DNA from: Chitinimonas prasina
GTDB taxonomy: Bacteria; Pseudomonadota; Gammaproteobacteria; Burkholderiales; Chitinimonadaceae
Reading direction: 5' to 3'
NCBI RefSeq assembly: GCF_030160395.1
Contig: NZ_BSOG01000008.1
Location: 1-64,000, forward strand
Length of the DNA: 64,000 nucleotides
The notes under the pieces are model-generated. The model saw only the letters and a program-made list of their open reading frames with translations. It searched no databases and was not told where the DNA came from. The first letter of the stretch is position 1. Each line of letters begins with the position of its first letter. This document shows, piece by piece, positions 33,686-41,690 of the stretch. A program made the position numbers and the translations under genes.

Positions 33686-34390
33686 ATGCTTCCAATCGCC
33701 GTCATCCAGCATGTGCCCGACGACGGCCCTTGCTACTTTGCCACCTACCTTGAGCGAGCAGGCTTGCCATATCGGGTATTTCGCCTGTTCGACGGCGACG
33801 CCTTGCCGGCCCGTATCAACGCGCATAGCGGCCTGTGCATACTGGGTGGTCCCATGAGTGCAAACGATGACCTGGCCTATCTGCCGCCCTTGTTTGAGTT
33901 GGTGCGGGCAGCTGTCCAGGCAGACATCCCGGTGATAGGCCACTGTCTGGGCGGCCAGATCATGGCCCGGGCACTCGGTGGGACGGTACAGGCATCCGAG
34001 CATGTCGAGATAGGCTGGAGCGAGCTGGAAGCGCTGGAGGATGCGGCGGCAGATTGGTTTGGTGGTGCTGCCAGCCTGAGACTGTTTCAGTGGCATGGCG
34101 AGAGCTTCAGCATTCCACCTGGCGCTCGCCATCTCGTGCGGGGTCGTTATTGCGCCAACCAGGCCTTCGGATTGGGTAGCAAGCATCTGGCCATGCAGTT
34201 CCATTGTGAGGTGGACGAGGCCAAGGTGCGGCGCTGGCTGGTGCTGGGGCAGCAGGAGCTGGCTAGCTGCACCTCGCCTGCCGCCCAGCAGGCCGAGCAG
34301 ATACTGCCGAACCTAGCGCAGGCCATCGTGCTTAGCCAGCAACTGGCAGATGCCATCTACGGCCGTTGGGTAAAGGGATTGATGGTTTAG
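33686..34390 (+). CDS. Class I glutamine amidotransferase-like protein
   Basis: A 234-residue stand-alone GATase1 domain. The nucleophile Cys87 is in GHCLGGQIMARALGG and His173/Glu175 in AMQFHCEVDE complete the triad; GGPMSANDDLAYLPPL is the oxyanion-loop region. Such proteins are related to GMP synthase glutaminase domains and to gamma-glutamyl hydrolases such as those of polyamine breakdown. The triad is complete, so it should be active. The start ATG at 33686 gives a normal N-terminus (LPIAVIQHVPDDGP); upstream in-frame codons lack a ribosome site. It faces a neighbouring solute-binding gene, with their stops 5 bp apart. Confidence 0.82.
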   Translation: MLPIAVIQHVPDDGPCYFATYLERAGLPYRVFRLFDGDALPARINAHSGLCILGGPMSANDDLAYLPPLFELVRAAVQADIPVIGHCLGGQIMARALGGTVQASEHVEIGWSELEALEDAAADWFGGAASLRLFQWHGESFSIPPGARHLVRGRYCANQAFGLGSKHLAMQFHCEVDEAKVRRWLVLGQQELASCTSPAAQQAEQILPNLAQAIVLSQQLADAIYGRWVKGLMV

Positions 34391-34395
34391 AGCCC

Positions 34396-35181
34396 CTATT
34401 GCCAATCTGGCACGCCATATTTGGCCAGCAAGGCCTTGAGCCGGCCATCGGTACGCATGGCGGCGACCTCGTCCTGCAGCAGCCTGGCATATTCGCGAGC
34501 CTTGGGGTGCTTGGGTGAGAAGGCAATATGCAGGCCGGAGGGCGTGACAGAACGTTCGCAACCGGCGTCCTTGTAATGGCCCTGCCAGTTTTTTTCGTTG
34601 ATGGTGTAGGCCAGTACTGCCTGATCCTCAACGACGGCATCGAGTCGCTTGTTGCGGAGTTTTTCCAGGTTGCGTAACAAGGCATCATCGCCAGTGACGG
34701 CCTGTAAAACCTTGGGGTTGGCCTTGAAGTAGGCATCCAGCGTGTCACCGTAGGCGTAGTCCTGGATGGCACCTATGGTGCGGCCAGCCAGGCTGGGTAA
34801 TCCCTTGTACTGCCAACTGCCGTCTTTGTGGGTGACAAAGCAATTGATGCTACGGCCCAGTGGAGCCGCGCCCACGATCAGCTTGTTCTCTCGCACCTCT
34901 TCGTCACTGGCGCCGACGACGGCGGTAAAGCCGCCATCCCGAGCCGCAGCCAAGGCGCGGCTCCAGTTGAGATTCTGGTAGTCGACCTTATGGCCGGCCT
35001 TGCCCAGGGCGGCACTGGCGATTTCTATCATGTAGCCAGGCTTGGTGCTTTGTGGCACGCAGTTGAATGGACACCAGGAATCCGCCCGTATGGTGATGGT
35101 TTCCGCCACAGCTAAGGGAGTGCTGAGACCTAGAGCCAGCAGATAGCCGGCGTTAGCCAGATGGAGCAGATGAGTACGCAT
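34396..35181 (-). CDS. Orphan extracytoplasmic solute-binding-like protein
   Basis: A 261-residue family 3 solute-binding-like protein with a signal peptide (YLLALGLSTPLAVAE). The body has IRADSWCPFNCVPQSTKPGYMIEIASAAL, then AGRTIGAIQDYAYGD and DAVVEDQAVLAYTI. The WCPFNC pair suggests a disulfide near the ligand site. There is no ABC partner nearby. Start ATG at 35181 is chosen because it opens a good signal peptide; the frame runs 21 codons further upstream without one. Confidence 0.78.
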   Translation of the reverse strand: MRTHLLHLANAGYLLALGLSTPLAVAETITIRADSWCPFNCVPQSTKPGYMIEIASAALGKAGHKVDYQNLNWSRALAAARDGGFTAVVGASDEEVRENKLIVGAAPLGRSINCFVTHKDGSWQYKGLPSLAGRTIGAIQDYAYGDTLDAYFKANPKVLQAVTGDDALLRNLEKLRNKRLDAVVEDQAVLAYTINEKNWQGHYKDAGCERSVTPSGLHIAFSPKHPKAREYARLLQDEVAAMRTDGRLKALLAKYGVPDWQ

Positions 35182-35350
35182 GGAGAAAGGGGCCTTGTGG
35201 GTATGCACTAGCTTGAGTTGTAGCGCACCCTCCGACAGGTACAAGGCCTGGCCTGCAATGCCTGCGTGGCTTGCCCGCGTACAGTCTGCACCGAACGCTT
35301 AACCAGAACCATTACGCGGGGACTTGTTAGCGGTGTTTGATGCTGACGGG

Positions 35351-35989
35351 TCAGATGGCATGGCGACCACTGCTGACGCGCAAGGTGCTCAGCAGGTTGT
35401 CGGTATCTTCCGTACCGGTTTTCTGCAGCAAGCGGCCGAGACTGCCGCGCAGCCAGTCAAACTGGCCGGCGTAGTGGCCGTCTTCATGCAGCAGCCAGTT
35501 GGCCAGTCTGCAATCCTCGGTGGTGAAGCCATAGGCTTGGCGCCAGATGGTGCTTGCAGGCGGAGCATGGTCGCCGACCATCAACAGCAGGGCGGTGCGG
35601 CTGATGCTGAATACCTTATCAGCCCAAGCTGGTGGCATGGGCAGGCAAAGCAGCCGCCAGCCGTGTCCTTGCCGCTGCAGTCGCAGCGAACTGGCATGCG
35701 CTTTCCCAAGCAAGCCTGATGCAGCAGCTAGCGCGACACGCAAGGCGGTATTCATTTCCGGTGCATACAGCCTGCCATCGACCTGGCTCAGGCCACTGTC
35801 AAGGCGAAATACCACGGTTGCTGCCGCATTGCTGTATAGCACCCTGCCATCAATGCTCACCACGGCCAGAGCAGTGTCGGGATGACTGGGTTCGGCGTGG
35901 CGCCGGACGATGGGTGGCCGCAGAAGGCGGGCATGCGGCCTGCGCGCTGGGTTTGCGGTATTGGGCAGATACAAGTGGGCTAGTGTCAT
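35351..35989 (-). CDS. PAS-like protein with eroded LuxR-type C-terminus
   Basis: A 212-residue cytoplasmic protein. The middle (ALAVVSIDGRVLYSNAAATVVF, DGRLYAPEMNTALRVAL, GWRLLCLPMPPAW) looks like a PAS-type sensor in front of LuxR-family helix-turn-helix proteins. At the C-terminus FTTEDCRLANWLL and LGRLLQKTGTEDTDNLLSTL correspond to the first and last helices of a LuxR HTH, but the recognition part in between (HYAGQFDWLRGS) does not look like a normal HTH. It may be a non-DNA-binding remnant or a diverged regulator. Chosen ATG is at 35989. Confidence 0.55.
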   Translation of the reverse strand: MTLAHLYLPNTANPARRPHARLLRPPIVRRHAEPSHPDTALAVVSIDGRVLYSNAAATVVFRLDSGLSQVDGRLYAPEMNTALRVALAAASGLLGKAHASSLRLQRQGHGWRLLCLPMPPAWADKVFSISRTALLLMVGDHAPPASTIWRQAYGFTTEDCRLANWLLHEDGHYAGQFDWLRGSLGRLLQKTGTEDTDNLLSTLRVSSGRHAI

Positions 35990-36090
35990 GCTGGTGATCC
36001 TCCAGTGTTGGAAGATAGGCCAGTGTCCGTGCCCGGTAATCATCCGGATGGAGGATAGGGCAGTGCCATTTTTACCATGCCGACAAGCGG

Positions 36091-37470
36091 TCATCCCGAT
36101 TGTGCCGCCAGCCAACCATACAGTCGACTGTTGTCTGCCCAGGCGGCGTTGAAGCGGAAGTGCCGGCTGCTACCGCCGTCCGGCAGGTAGAAACGCCCTG
36201 GGGCGAGGGCGATGCCCACGGTGGCGGCCGCTTCGGTCAGGCGGCTGACATCCATCAGCGGCGGTGCCTCTGCCCACAGGAACAGGCCGCCTGCGGGTTG
36301 GTGGAAAACCTGCCAGCCCAGCTCAGTCAGGCGGCCGCAGACGCGGGCCTGGGCCTCACCCAGGCGGTCACGCAGGCGATCCAGGTGGGTGCGGTGGTGG
36401 CCGTCGGTGAGCATGGACAGGGTAGCGGATTCCATGATGGCAGAGCCGGTCAGCCCCGCCACCATCTTGTGTTGTGTGGCACGGGTCAGCAGGTCGGCAC
36501 GGGCCAGCAGAAAGCCCACGCGCAGGGCTGGCGACAGAGTCTTGGAGAAGCTGCCCAGATAGATGACGCGCTCCAGTCCATCCAGGCTGGCCAAGCTAGG
36601 GCTGGGGTGCAATTGCAGGTCGGCAAAGGGGTCGTCTTCCACGATATGGAAATCATGCCGGTCGGCCAGCTTGAGCAACTGGTGCGCCGTGGCGGCTGTG
36701 GTACTGGTGCCGGTAGGGTTGTGCAGGGCGCTGTTGGTGAACAGGGCGACCGGCTGGTGTCGGGCTGCCGCCTGTGCCACGGCGGCTACGTCCGGCCCAG
36801 CCAGGGTGCGGGGGATGCCGACCAGTTTGGCGCCGTGCAATAGCAGCGCGGCGATCAGGGTAGAGTAGCCAGGGCTGTCGATCATCACGGTATCGCCGGG
36901 CTTGACCAGCAGCCGCACCGCCAGGTCCAGGCCCTGGCTGGCGCCGTGGGTCAGGACGATGCGCTCGGCCGGCGCTTCCAGTCCCCGAAGGGCCAGCCGC
37001 CACTGCAGGTGGCTGCGCAGTGCAGGCAGGCCTTGCGGATGGCCATAGCGGGTCAGCAGGTCACCCGGTGCCTTAGCCAGATTGCGCAGCGCAGCCCGTA
37101 CACCGTCCTCGTATAGCCAGTCATGCGGTAGCCAGCCGCCACCAGCCTGCAGCTCCAGTTCAGCATCCTCGTAGACGCGGCTCAGCAGCCAGGCGTCATC
37201 CACCGGTGAGCGCACCGGCGCCGCCGGTGGGCGCTGCCGAGTGGCCACGAAGTAGCCGCGTGCCCGCTGCGCCATGATCCAGCCACCGGCTACCAGCCGG
37301 TTATAGGCTTCTGCCACGGTAAACGGGCTGACGCCCGTAGCCTGGGCCAGGCCACGCACCGACGGCAGTCGGGCGCCTTCGCTGAGCAGGCCGCGTTCTA
37401 TCTTGCCTATCAGGCCCTGCACGATCTGTTCGGTAAGCGGACTGGTGGCGCTGGGGTCGAGTTGCAACAT
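36091..37470 (-). CDS. MocR-type GntR regulator with aminotransferase domain
   Basis: A 459-residue fusion typical of the MocR subfamily: an N-terminal GntR winged helix (LTEQIVQGLIGKIERGLLSEGARLPSVR, VSPFTVAEAYNRLVAGG) joined by a short linker to a class I aminotransferase fold with the PLP lysine in YLGSFSKTLSPALRVGF. Such proteins sense an amino acid or PLP derivative. It is divergent from an omega-amino acid:pyruvate transaminase gene, 167 bp away, so it most likely regulates that gene with beta-alanine (or GABA) as signal, as BauR and GabR-type proteins do. Assignment of effector is inference. Confidence 0.88.
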   Translation of the reverse strand: MLQLDPSATSPLTEQIVQGLIGKIERGLLSEGARLPSVRGLAQATGVSPFTVAEAYNRLVAGGWIMAQRARGYFVATRQRPPAAPVRSPVDDAWLLSRVYEDAELELQAGGGWLPHDWLYEDGVRAALRNLAKAPGDLLTRYGHPQGLPALRSHLQWRLALRGLEAPAERIVLTHGASQGLDLAVRLLVKPGDTVMIDSPGYSTLIAALLLHGAKLVGIPRTLAGPDVAAVAQAAARHQPVALFTNSALHNPTGTSTTAATAHQLLKLADRHDFHIVEDDPFADLQLHPSPSLASLDGLERVIYLGSFSKTLSPALRVGFLLARADLLTRATQHKMVAGLTGSAIMESATLSMLTDGHHRTHLDRLRDRLGEAQARVCGRLTELGWQVFHQPAGGLFLWAEAPPLMDVSRLTEAAATVGIALAPGRFYLPDGGSSRHFRFNAAWADNSRLYGWLAAQSG

Positions 37471-37637
37471 GACTGTACTGGCCTGGGTATCTGTACATCT
37501 GGCTGCCGGATGGCAGGGCTTGTATATGGCGGTATAGCTGAATTCTCAACGATACTAGCGGCCAGTGACAAATGGCCGGAGATTGCAGCGGCCAGTACAT
37601 GACCAATACAGATCAGCCCCCAGCCACGGAGACCACC
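37471..37637. promoter_or_regulatory. Divergent regulatory region between mocR-like and transaminase genes
   Basis: Holds a 10-base exact inverted repeat, TGTACTGGCC at 37474-37483 and GGCCAGTACA at 37590-37599, 106 bp apart, plus a further GGCCAGT at 37560-37566. The last two are direct repeats 30 bp apart (three helical turns), a spacing fit for a dimeric MocR-type regulator. No strong -35/-10 pair was found. Operator function is inferred. Confidence 0.5.
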
Positions 37638-38981
37638 ATGGGCCAGAACGATAGCGAGCAACTGAATCTCAATCCCTACTGGATGCCTTTCAGCCATAAC
37701 CGCTACTACAAGCAGGATGCGGTCCACCGGGTGCATCGCATGCTGGCCCGGGCGGAAGGCAGCTATTACTGGACCACCGAGAACCACAAGCTTTACGACG
37801 CGCTGTCCGGCCTGTGGTGCTGTGGCCTGGGCCACCGGCACCCGCGCCTGGTGGAGGCCGTCAAGCAGCAGCTTGATGTGCTGGACTATGGTACGGCCTT
37901 CCAGATGGGCACGCCGGGCGTGTTCAAGCTGGCCGAGCGCATTGCCGAGGCGGCGCCGGCAGGCTTCGAGCATGTGTTCTTCTGCAATTCGGGTTCCGAA
38001 GCCGTCGATACGGCGCTGAAGATGGCGCTGGCCTATCACCGTGCCCGGGGCGAAGCCCATCGCACCCGCTTTATCGGCCGGGAGAAGGGCTATCACGGCG
38101 TGGGTTTTGGCGGCATCTCGGTAGGGGGCATGGTGGCCAACCGCAAGATGTTTGCCGCAGGCATGCTGCCTGGGGTGGATCACCTGCCGCACACCCACAA
38201 TCTTAAGGAAATGGCGTTCAGCCGGGGCGAGCCGCAATGGGGTAGCCACCTGGCCGATGAGCTGGAGCGGCTGGTGGCCTTGCATGATGCTTCTACCATC
38301 GCTGCCGTGATCGTGGAGCCCATGCAGGGTTCGGCCGGCGTCATCGTGCCGCCGCAGGGCTATCTCAAGCGCCTGCGTGAGCTGTGCACCAAGCATGGCA
38401 TCCTGCTGATCTTCGACGAAGTGATCACCGGCTTTGGCCGCATGGGCCAGCCTTTCGCCGCCCAGTATTTCGATGTCACCCCCGACCTCATAACCTTCGC
38501 CAAGGGCGTGAACAATGGCCTGGTGCCGATGGGCGGGGTCATCGCGACCAAATCGATCTACGACACCTTCATGACCGGCCCGGACCATATGGTGGAGTTC
38601 TTCCATGGCTACACCTACTCGGGCCACGCGCTGGCGGTGGCGGCAGCCCATGCCGCGCTGGATGTGATCGCCGAGGAGCAGATCTACCCGCGGGTCAATG
38701 CACTCAGCAAGACCCTGGAAGAGGCCGTGCATGGCCTCAAGGGCGAGGCCAATGTGATCGATATACGCAACTGCCAGCTGGCGGCGGCGGTGGAGCTGGC
38801 GCCCATGGAGGGCAAGCCCGGCCTGCGTGCTATCCGAGTGTTCGAGGAGGCGCTCAAGCGCGGGGTGTTGTTCCGTTTTACCGGCGACATCATTGCCATG
38901 GGGCCGACTTTTGTTTCCACACCCGAAGAGATAGGCCATATGGCCGAGGTCTTGCGGGAGTCGATCCGGGCGGCCGGCTGA
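37638..38981 (+). CDS. bauA: Omega-amino acid:pyruvate transaminase (beta-alanine type)
   Basis: A 447-residue class III transaminase starting near LNPYWMPFSHNRYY, as in beta-alanine:pyruvate transaminases. It has GLWCCGLGHRHPRLVEAV, YHGVGFGGISVGGMVANRK, LIFDEVITGFGRMGQPF and PLP lysine Lys289 in FAKGVNNGLVPMGGV. It converts beta-alanine and pyruvate to malonate semialdehyde and alanine. The start ATG at 37638 has a GGAG ribosome site 6 bases upstream and gives the usual length of about 448; ATGs 39 and 66 bases upstream are less likely. Followed 91 bp later by mmsA. Confidence 0.92.
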   Translation: MGQNDSEQLNLNPYWMPFSHNRYYKQDAVHRVHRMLARAEGSYYWTTENHKLYDALSGLWCCGLGHRHPRLVEAVKQQLDVLDYGTAFQMGTPGVFKLAERIAEAAPAGFEHVFFCNSGSEAVDTALKMALAYHRARGEAHRTRFIGREKGYHGVGFGGISVGGMVANRKMFAAGMLPGVDHLPHTHNLKEMAFSRGEPQWGSHLADELERLVALHDASTIAAVIVEPMQGSAGVIVPPQGYLKRLRELCTKHGILLIFDEVITGFGRMGQPFAAQYFDVTPDLITFAKGVNNGLVPMGGVIATKSIYDTFMTGPDHMVEFFHGYTYSGHALAVAAAHAALDVIAEEQIYPRVNALSKTLEEAVHGLKGEANVIDIRNCQLAAAVELAPMEGKPGLRAIRVFEEALKRGVLFRFTGDIIAMGPTFVSTPEEIGHMAEVLRESIRAAG

Positions 38982-39072
38982 GGCGCGCTCGCCATCGGTC
39001 ATCTAATCCGCTGCCGCCGCCTACGCTGGCGTGACGGCCGCATCTGAATTACCCATACGCAGGGCAGGCATC

Positions 39073-40575
39073 ATGGCAAATACCATACATCACTGGATCA
39101 ACGGCGCCGAAGTGGCAGGCACTTCCGGCCGCTACAGCGAGGTTTACAACCCGGCACAGGGCGAGGTCAGCGGCCGCGTGCAATTGGCCAGCAGCGAGGA
39201 ACTGGATCTGGCTGTGGCCGCTGCCAAGGCGGCGTTCCCTGCCTGGTCCGCCACCCCGCCGCTGCGGCGGGCGCGGGTGATGTTCAAGTTCAAGGAGCTG
39301 CTGGAGCGGCACGCCGATGAAATCGTGGCGGCCATCTCGCGCGAGCATGGCAAGGTCAGGGCCGATGCCCATGGTGAACTGGTACGCGGCCTGGAAGTGG
39401 TGGAGTTCGCCTGCGGCGCGCCCCACCTGCTCAAGGGCGAGTTTGCCGAGAATGTGGGTACGGCAGTAGACAGCTACAGCCTGCGCCAGGCGCTGGGGGT
39501 AGTGGCCGGCATCACCCCGTTCAATTTCCCGGCCATGGTGCCCATGTGGATGTTTCCGCTGGCCCTGGTGGCAGGTAATACCTTCCTGCTTAAGCCCAGC
39601 GAGCGCGACCCATCCACCGCCCTGATACTGGCCCGCTTGCTGAAGGAGGCAGGCCTGCCAGACGGCGTGTTCAACGTGGTGCAGGGCGACAAGGTGGCGG
39701 TGGATGCCATCCTGGCCAATGACGATGTCCAGGCAGTCAGCTTTGTGGGCTCCACCCCCATTGCCCAGTATATCTACGCCACCGGTACGGCCCGTGGCAA
39801 GCGGGTACAGGCATTGGGCGGTGCCAAGAACCATATGGTGGTGATGCCCGATGCCGATCTCGACCAGGCAGTCGATGCCCTGATGGGCGCGGCGTATGGT
39901 TCGGCGGGGGAGCGCTGCATGGCAATTTCGGTGGCGGTAGCAGTGGGCGACGAGGTGGCAGATGCCCTGGTGGCCAGGCTGGCGCCCAAGGTGCGTGCGC
40001 TCAAGATAGGTAGCTGGGATAGCTCAGCCGATGTGGAAATGGGCCCGCTGGTGACACGCGAGCATCGCAACAAGGTAGCCGCTTACATCGATGCCGGCGT
40101 GGCCGAAGGGGCCAGCCTGGTGGTGGATGGACGCGGCCATGTGGTGCAGGGCTGTGAAAGTGGCTTCTTCCTGGGGGGCTCGCTGTTTGACGGCGTCACC
40201 ACCAGCATGAAGATATACCAGGAGGAAATCTTTGGCCCGGTACTCTGCGTGGTGCGGGTCGGCAGTTACGAAGAGGCGATACGGATTACCAACGAGCATG
40301 CCTACGGTAATGGCACCGCCATCTTCACCCGCGATGGAGACGCGGCGCGAGACTTTGTCGCCCGGATACAGGTGGGGATGGTGGGGGTGAATGTACCCAT
40401 ACCCGTACCCATGGCGTTCATGAGCTTTGGTGGCTGGAAGCAGTCGCTGTATGGCGATCATCATGCTTATGGTGCCGAGGGCATACGTTTCTATACCCGT
40501 TTGAAGACCGTGACTGCGCGCTGGCCGCAATCGATACGCTCGGGCGCCGAGTTCGTGATGCCCACCATGAAGTAG
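39073..40575 (+). CDS. mmsA: CoA-acylating (methyl)malonate-semialdehyde dehydrogenase
   Basis: A 500-residue aldehyde dehydrogenase with the MmsA type N-terminus ([22 protein letters not shown]), the [23 protein letters not shown] cofactor-loop region in pieces, and catalytic Cys282 in [11 protein letters not shown]. The C-terminal [19 protein letters not shown] is specific for the CoA-dependent family. With the transaminase upstream it would turn malonate semialdehyde into acetyl-CoA and CO2. Start chosen at the ATG 39073 with an AGGGCAGG site; the 14 in-frame residues before it lack conservation. Next gene is 126 bp downstream. Confidence 0.93.
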   Translation: MANTIHHWINGAEVAGTSGRYSEVYNPAQGEVSGRVQLASSEELDLAVAAAKAAFPAWSATPPLRRARVMFKFKELLERHADEIVAAISREHGKVRADAHGELVRGLEVVEFACGAPHLLKGEFAENVGTAVDSYSLRQALGVVAGITPFNFPAMVPMWMFPLALVAGNTFLLKPSERDPSTALILARLLKEAGLPDGVFNVVQGDKVAVDAILANDDVQAVSFVGSTPIAQYIYATGTARGKRVQALGGAKNHMVVMPDADLDQAVDALMGAAYGSAGERCMAISVAVAVGDEVADALVARLAPKVRALKIGSWDSSADVEMGPLVTREHRNKVAAYIDAGVAEGASLVVDGRGHVVQGCESGFFLGGSLFDGVTTSMKIYQEEIFGPVLCVVRVGSYEEAIRITNEHAYGNGTAIFTRDGDAARDFVARIQVGMVGVNVPIPVPMAFMSFGGWKQSLYGDHHAYGAEGIRFYTRLKTVTARWPQSIRSGAEFVMPTMK

Positions 40576-40701
40576 CCTGAACGCTGCCACCGCCTGCCAG
40601 GAGGCGCATGCCTGGCAGGTGGGCGATGGGCGGGGCGGCAATCCGCACAGCAAGGTCTAGACTGGGCTTATCTGCAGGCCGACTGCCGACGGAGCACTAT
40701 C

Positions 40702-41481
40702 ATGGACCAGCAACGCAGAAAGACACTGCAGCTATTGGGCGCCTCGCCCCTGCTGCTGGCTGCGGCCACCCCACCTGAGCGCTTTGTAGTCAGCTATAAC
40801 GATGACTACGCGCCGTACTCCTATATAGACAGCGCCACCAGTACCAGCAGGGTGCTGGGGATACTGCCCGATGTGCTCGACCCCATTCTGAGCGAGCTGA
40901 ACGGCCTGGTGCCGTCCAACGTCGGCCTGCCTTGGCGACGGGCTCAGATGATGGTGCAGCAGGGGCTAGCCGATGCCCTCTGTACGTTTGCCTCGGATGA
41001 ACGCAAGCAGTACGCCCTGTTCCATAGCGTGCCGGTGGTACAGCTGCAGCCACATCTCTTCTTCAATGCCTACCACCTGCGCAGGGCCGAGCTGGAGCGC
41101 ATCAAGACCCGCGATGAACTCAAGGCTTTTTACCTGGTGGACCAAAAGGGCAACCAGTGGGCGGAGCAGGCACTGAAGGATTTCCCGCATGTGGAGTGGA
41201 CGCCGGGGCATGACGCCATCTTCAGGATGGTGATGGCCACGCGGGGGGATGTGCATGTTTCCCTGAGTCCCATCGTCACCAAGTGGCGCTTGCGCAAGCT
41301 GGGCATTTTGCAGGAGATCGTCTCCATCCCCGCGCCCTATATCGCGCCCAGCGTGCCGTTTCACTTGGGGATACGCAAGGATCACCCCCGTGCTGCAGAG
41401 ATACTGGGGCATGTCGACGAGGTGCTGAGGGTGCCCGCCACCCAGCGCCGTATAGAGGATGTGGTGCGGCGCTATGCCTGA
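40702..41481 (+). CDS. Orphan extracytoplasmic solute-binding-like protein
   Basis: A 259-residue family 3 solute-binding-like protein. N-terminal DQQRRKTLQLLGASPLLLAAAT is a signal peptide, perhaps Tat-like (QRRKTLQLLG). The domain has FVVSYNDDYAPYSYIDS, VGLPWRRAQMMVQQGLADALCTFAS and SPIVTKWRLRKLGIL. GGAG lies 7 bases upstream of the ATG. It is the third such gene in 10 kb without a transport permease. A role in binding a small acid or amino acid is all that can be said. Confidence 0.7.
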   Translation: MDQQRRKTLQLLGASPLLLAAATPPERFVVSYNDDYAPYSYIDSATSTSRVLGILPDVLDPILSELNGLVPSNVGLPWRRAQMMVQQGLADALCTFASDERKQYALFHSVPVVQLQPHLFFNAYHLRRAELERIKTRDELKAFYLVDQKGNQWAEQALKDFPHVEWTPGHDAIFRMVMATRGDVHVSLSPIVTKWRLRKLGILQEIVSIPAPYIAPSVPFHLGIRKDHPRAAEILGHVDEVLRVPATQRRIEDVVRRYA

Positions 41482-41601
41482 GCCCTGGCGGGACCTGTAA
41501 ATATTGACCGGATCGCCACCGAAAAATGCCGACAGTCAGTGTCTGGCTCGGTGCTATATTGCCGCGCACCGCCACACGGCGGCGCCGTATACGCGGTAAC
41601 G

Positions 41602-41666
41602 TAAGAGCCTGTTCACAATCTTATTTGCTCCGATACCGGGGCAATAAAATAGTGAACAGGCTCTTA
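41602..41666. repeat. MITE-like perfect terminal inverted repeat
   Basis: A 65-base element with perfect 15-base inverted ends, TAAGAGCCTGTTCAC (41602-41616) and its complement (41652-41666). The interior is partly self-complementary (TTATTTGC against GGCAATAA). A loose extra copy, CCTGTTCA, follows at 41670-41677. The GAGCCTGTTCAC end is typical of small IS-derived elements; there is no transposase. It lies between a solute-binding gene and the exported DUF945-like gene. Confidence 0.6.
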
Positions 41667-41690
41667 GATCCTGTTCAATATATTCAAGGT

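Noticed and set aside
37410-39002. 530-codon minus-strand frame over the transaminase gene
   Set aside because: Shadow of the bauA-like gene with no ribosome site or recognisable protein features.
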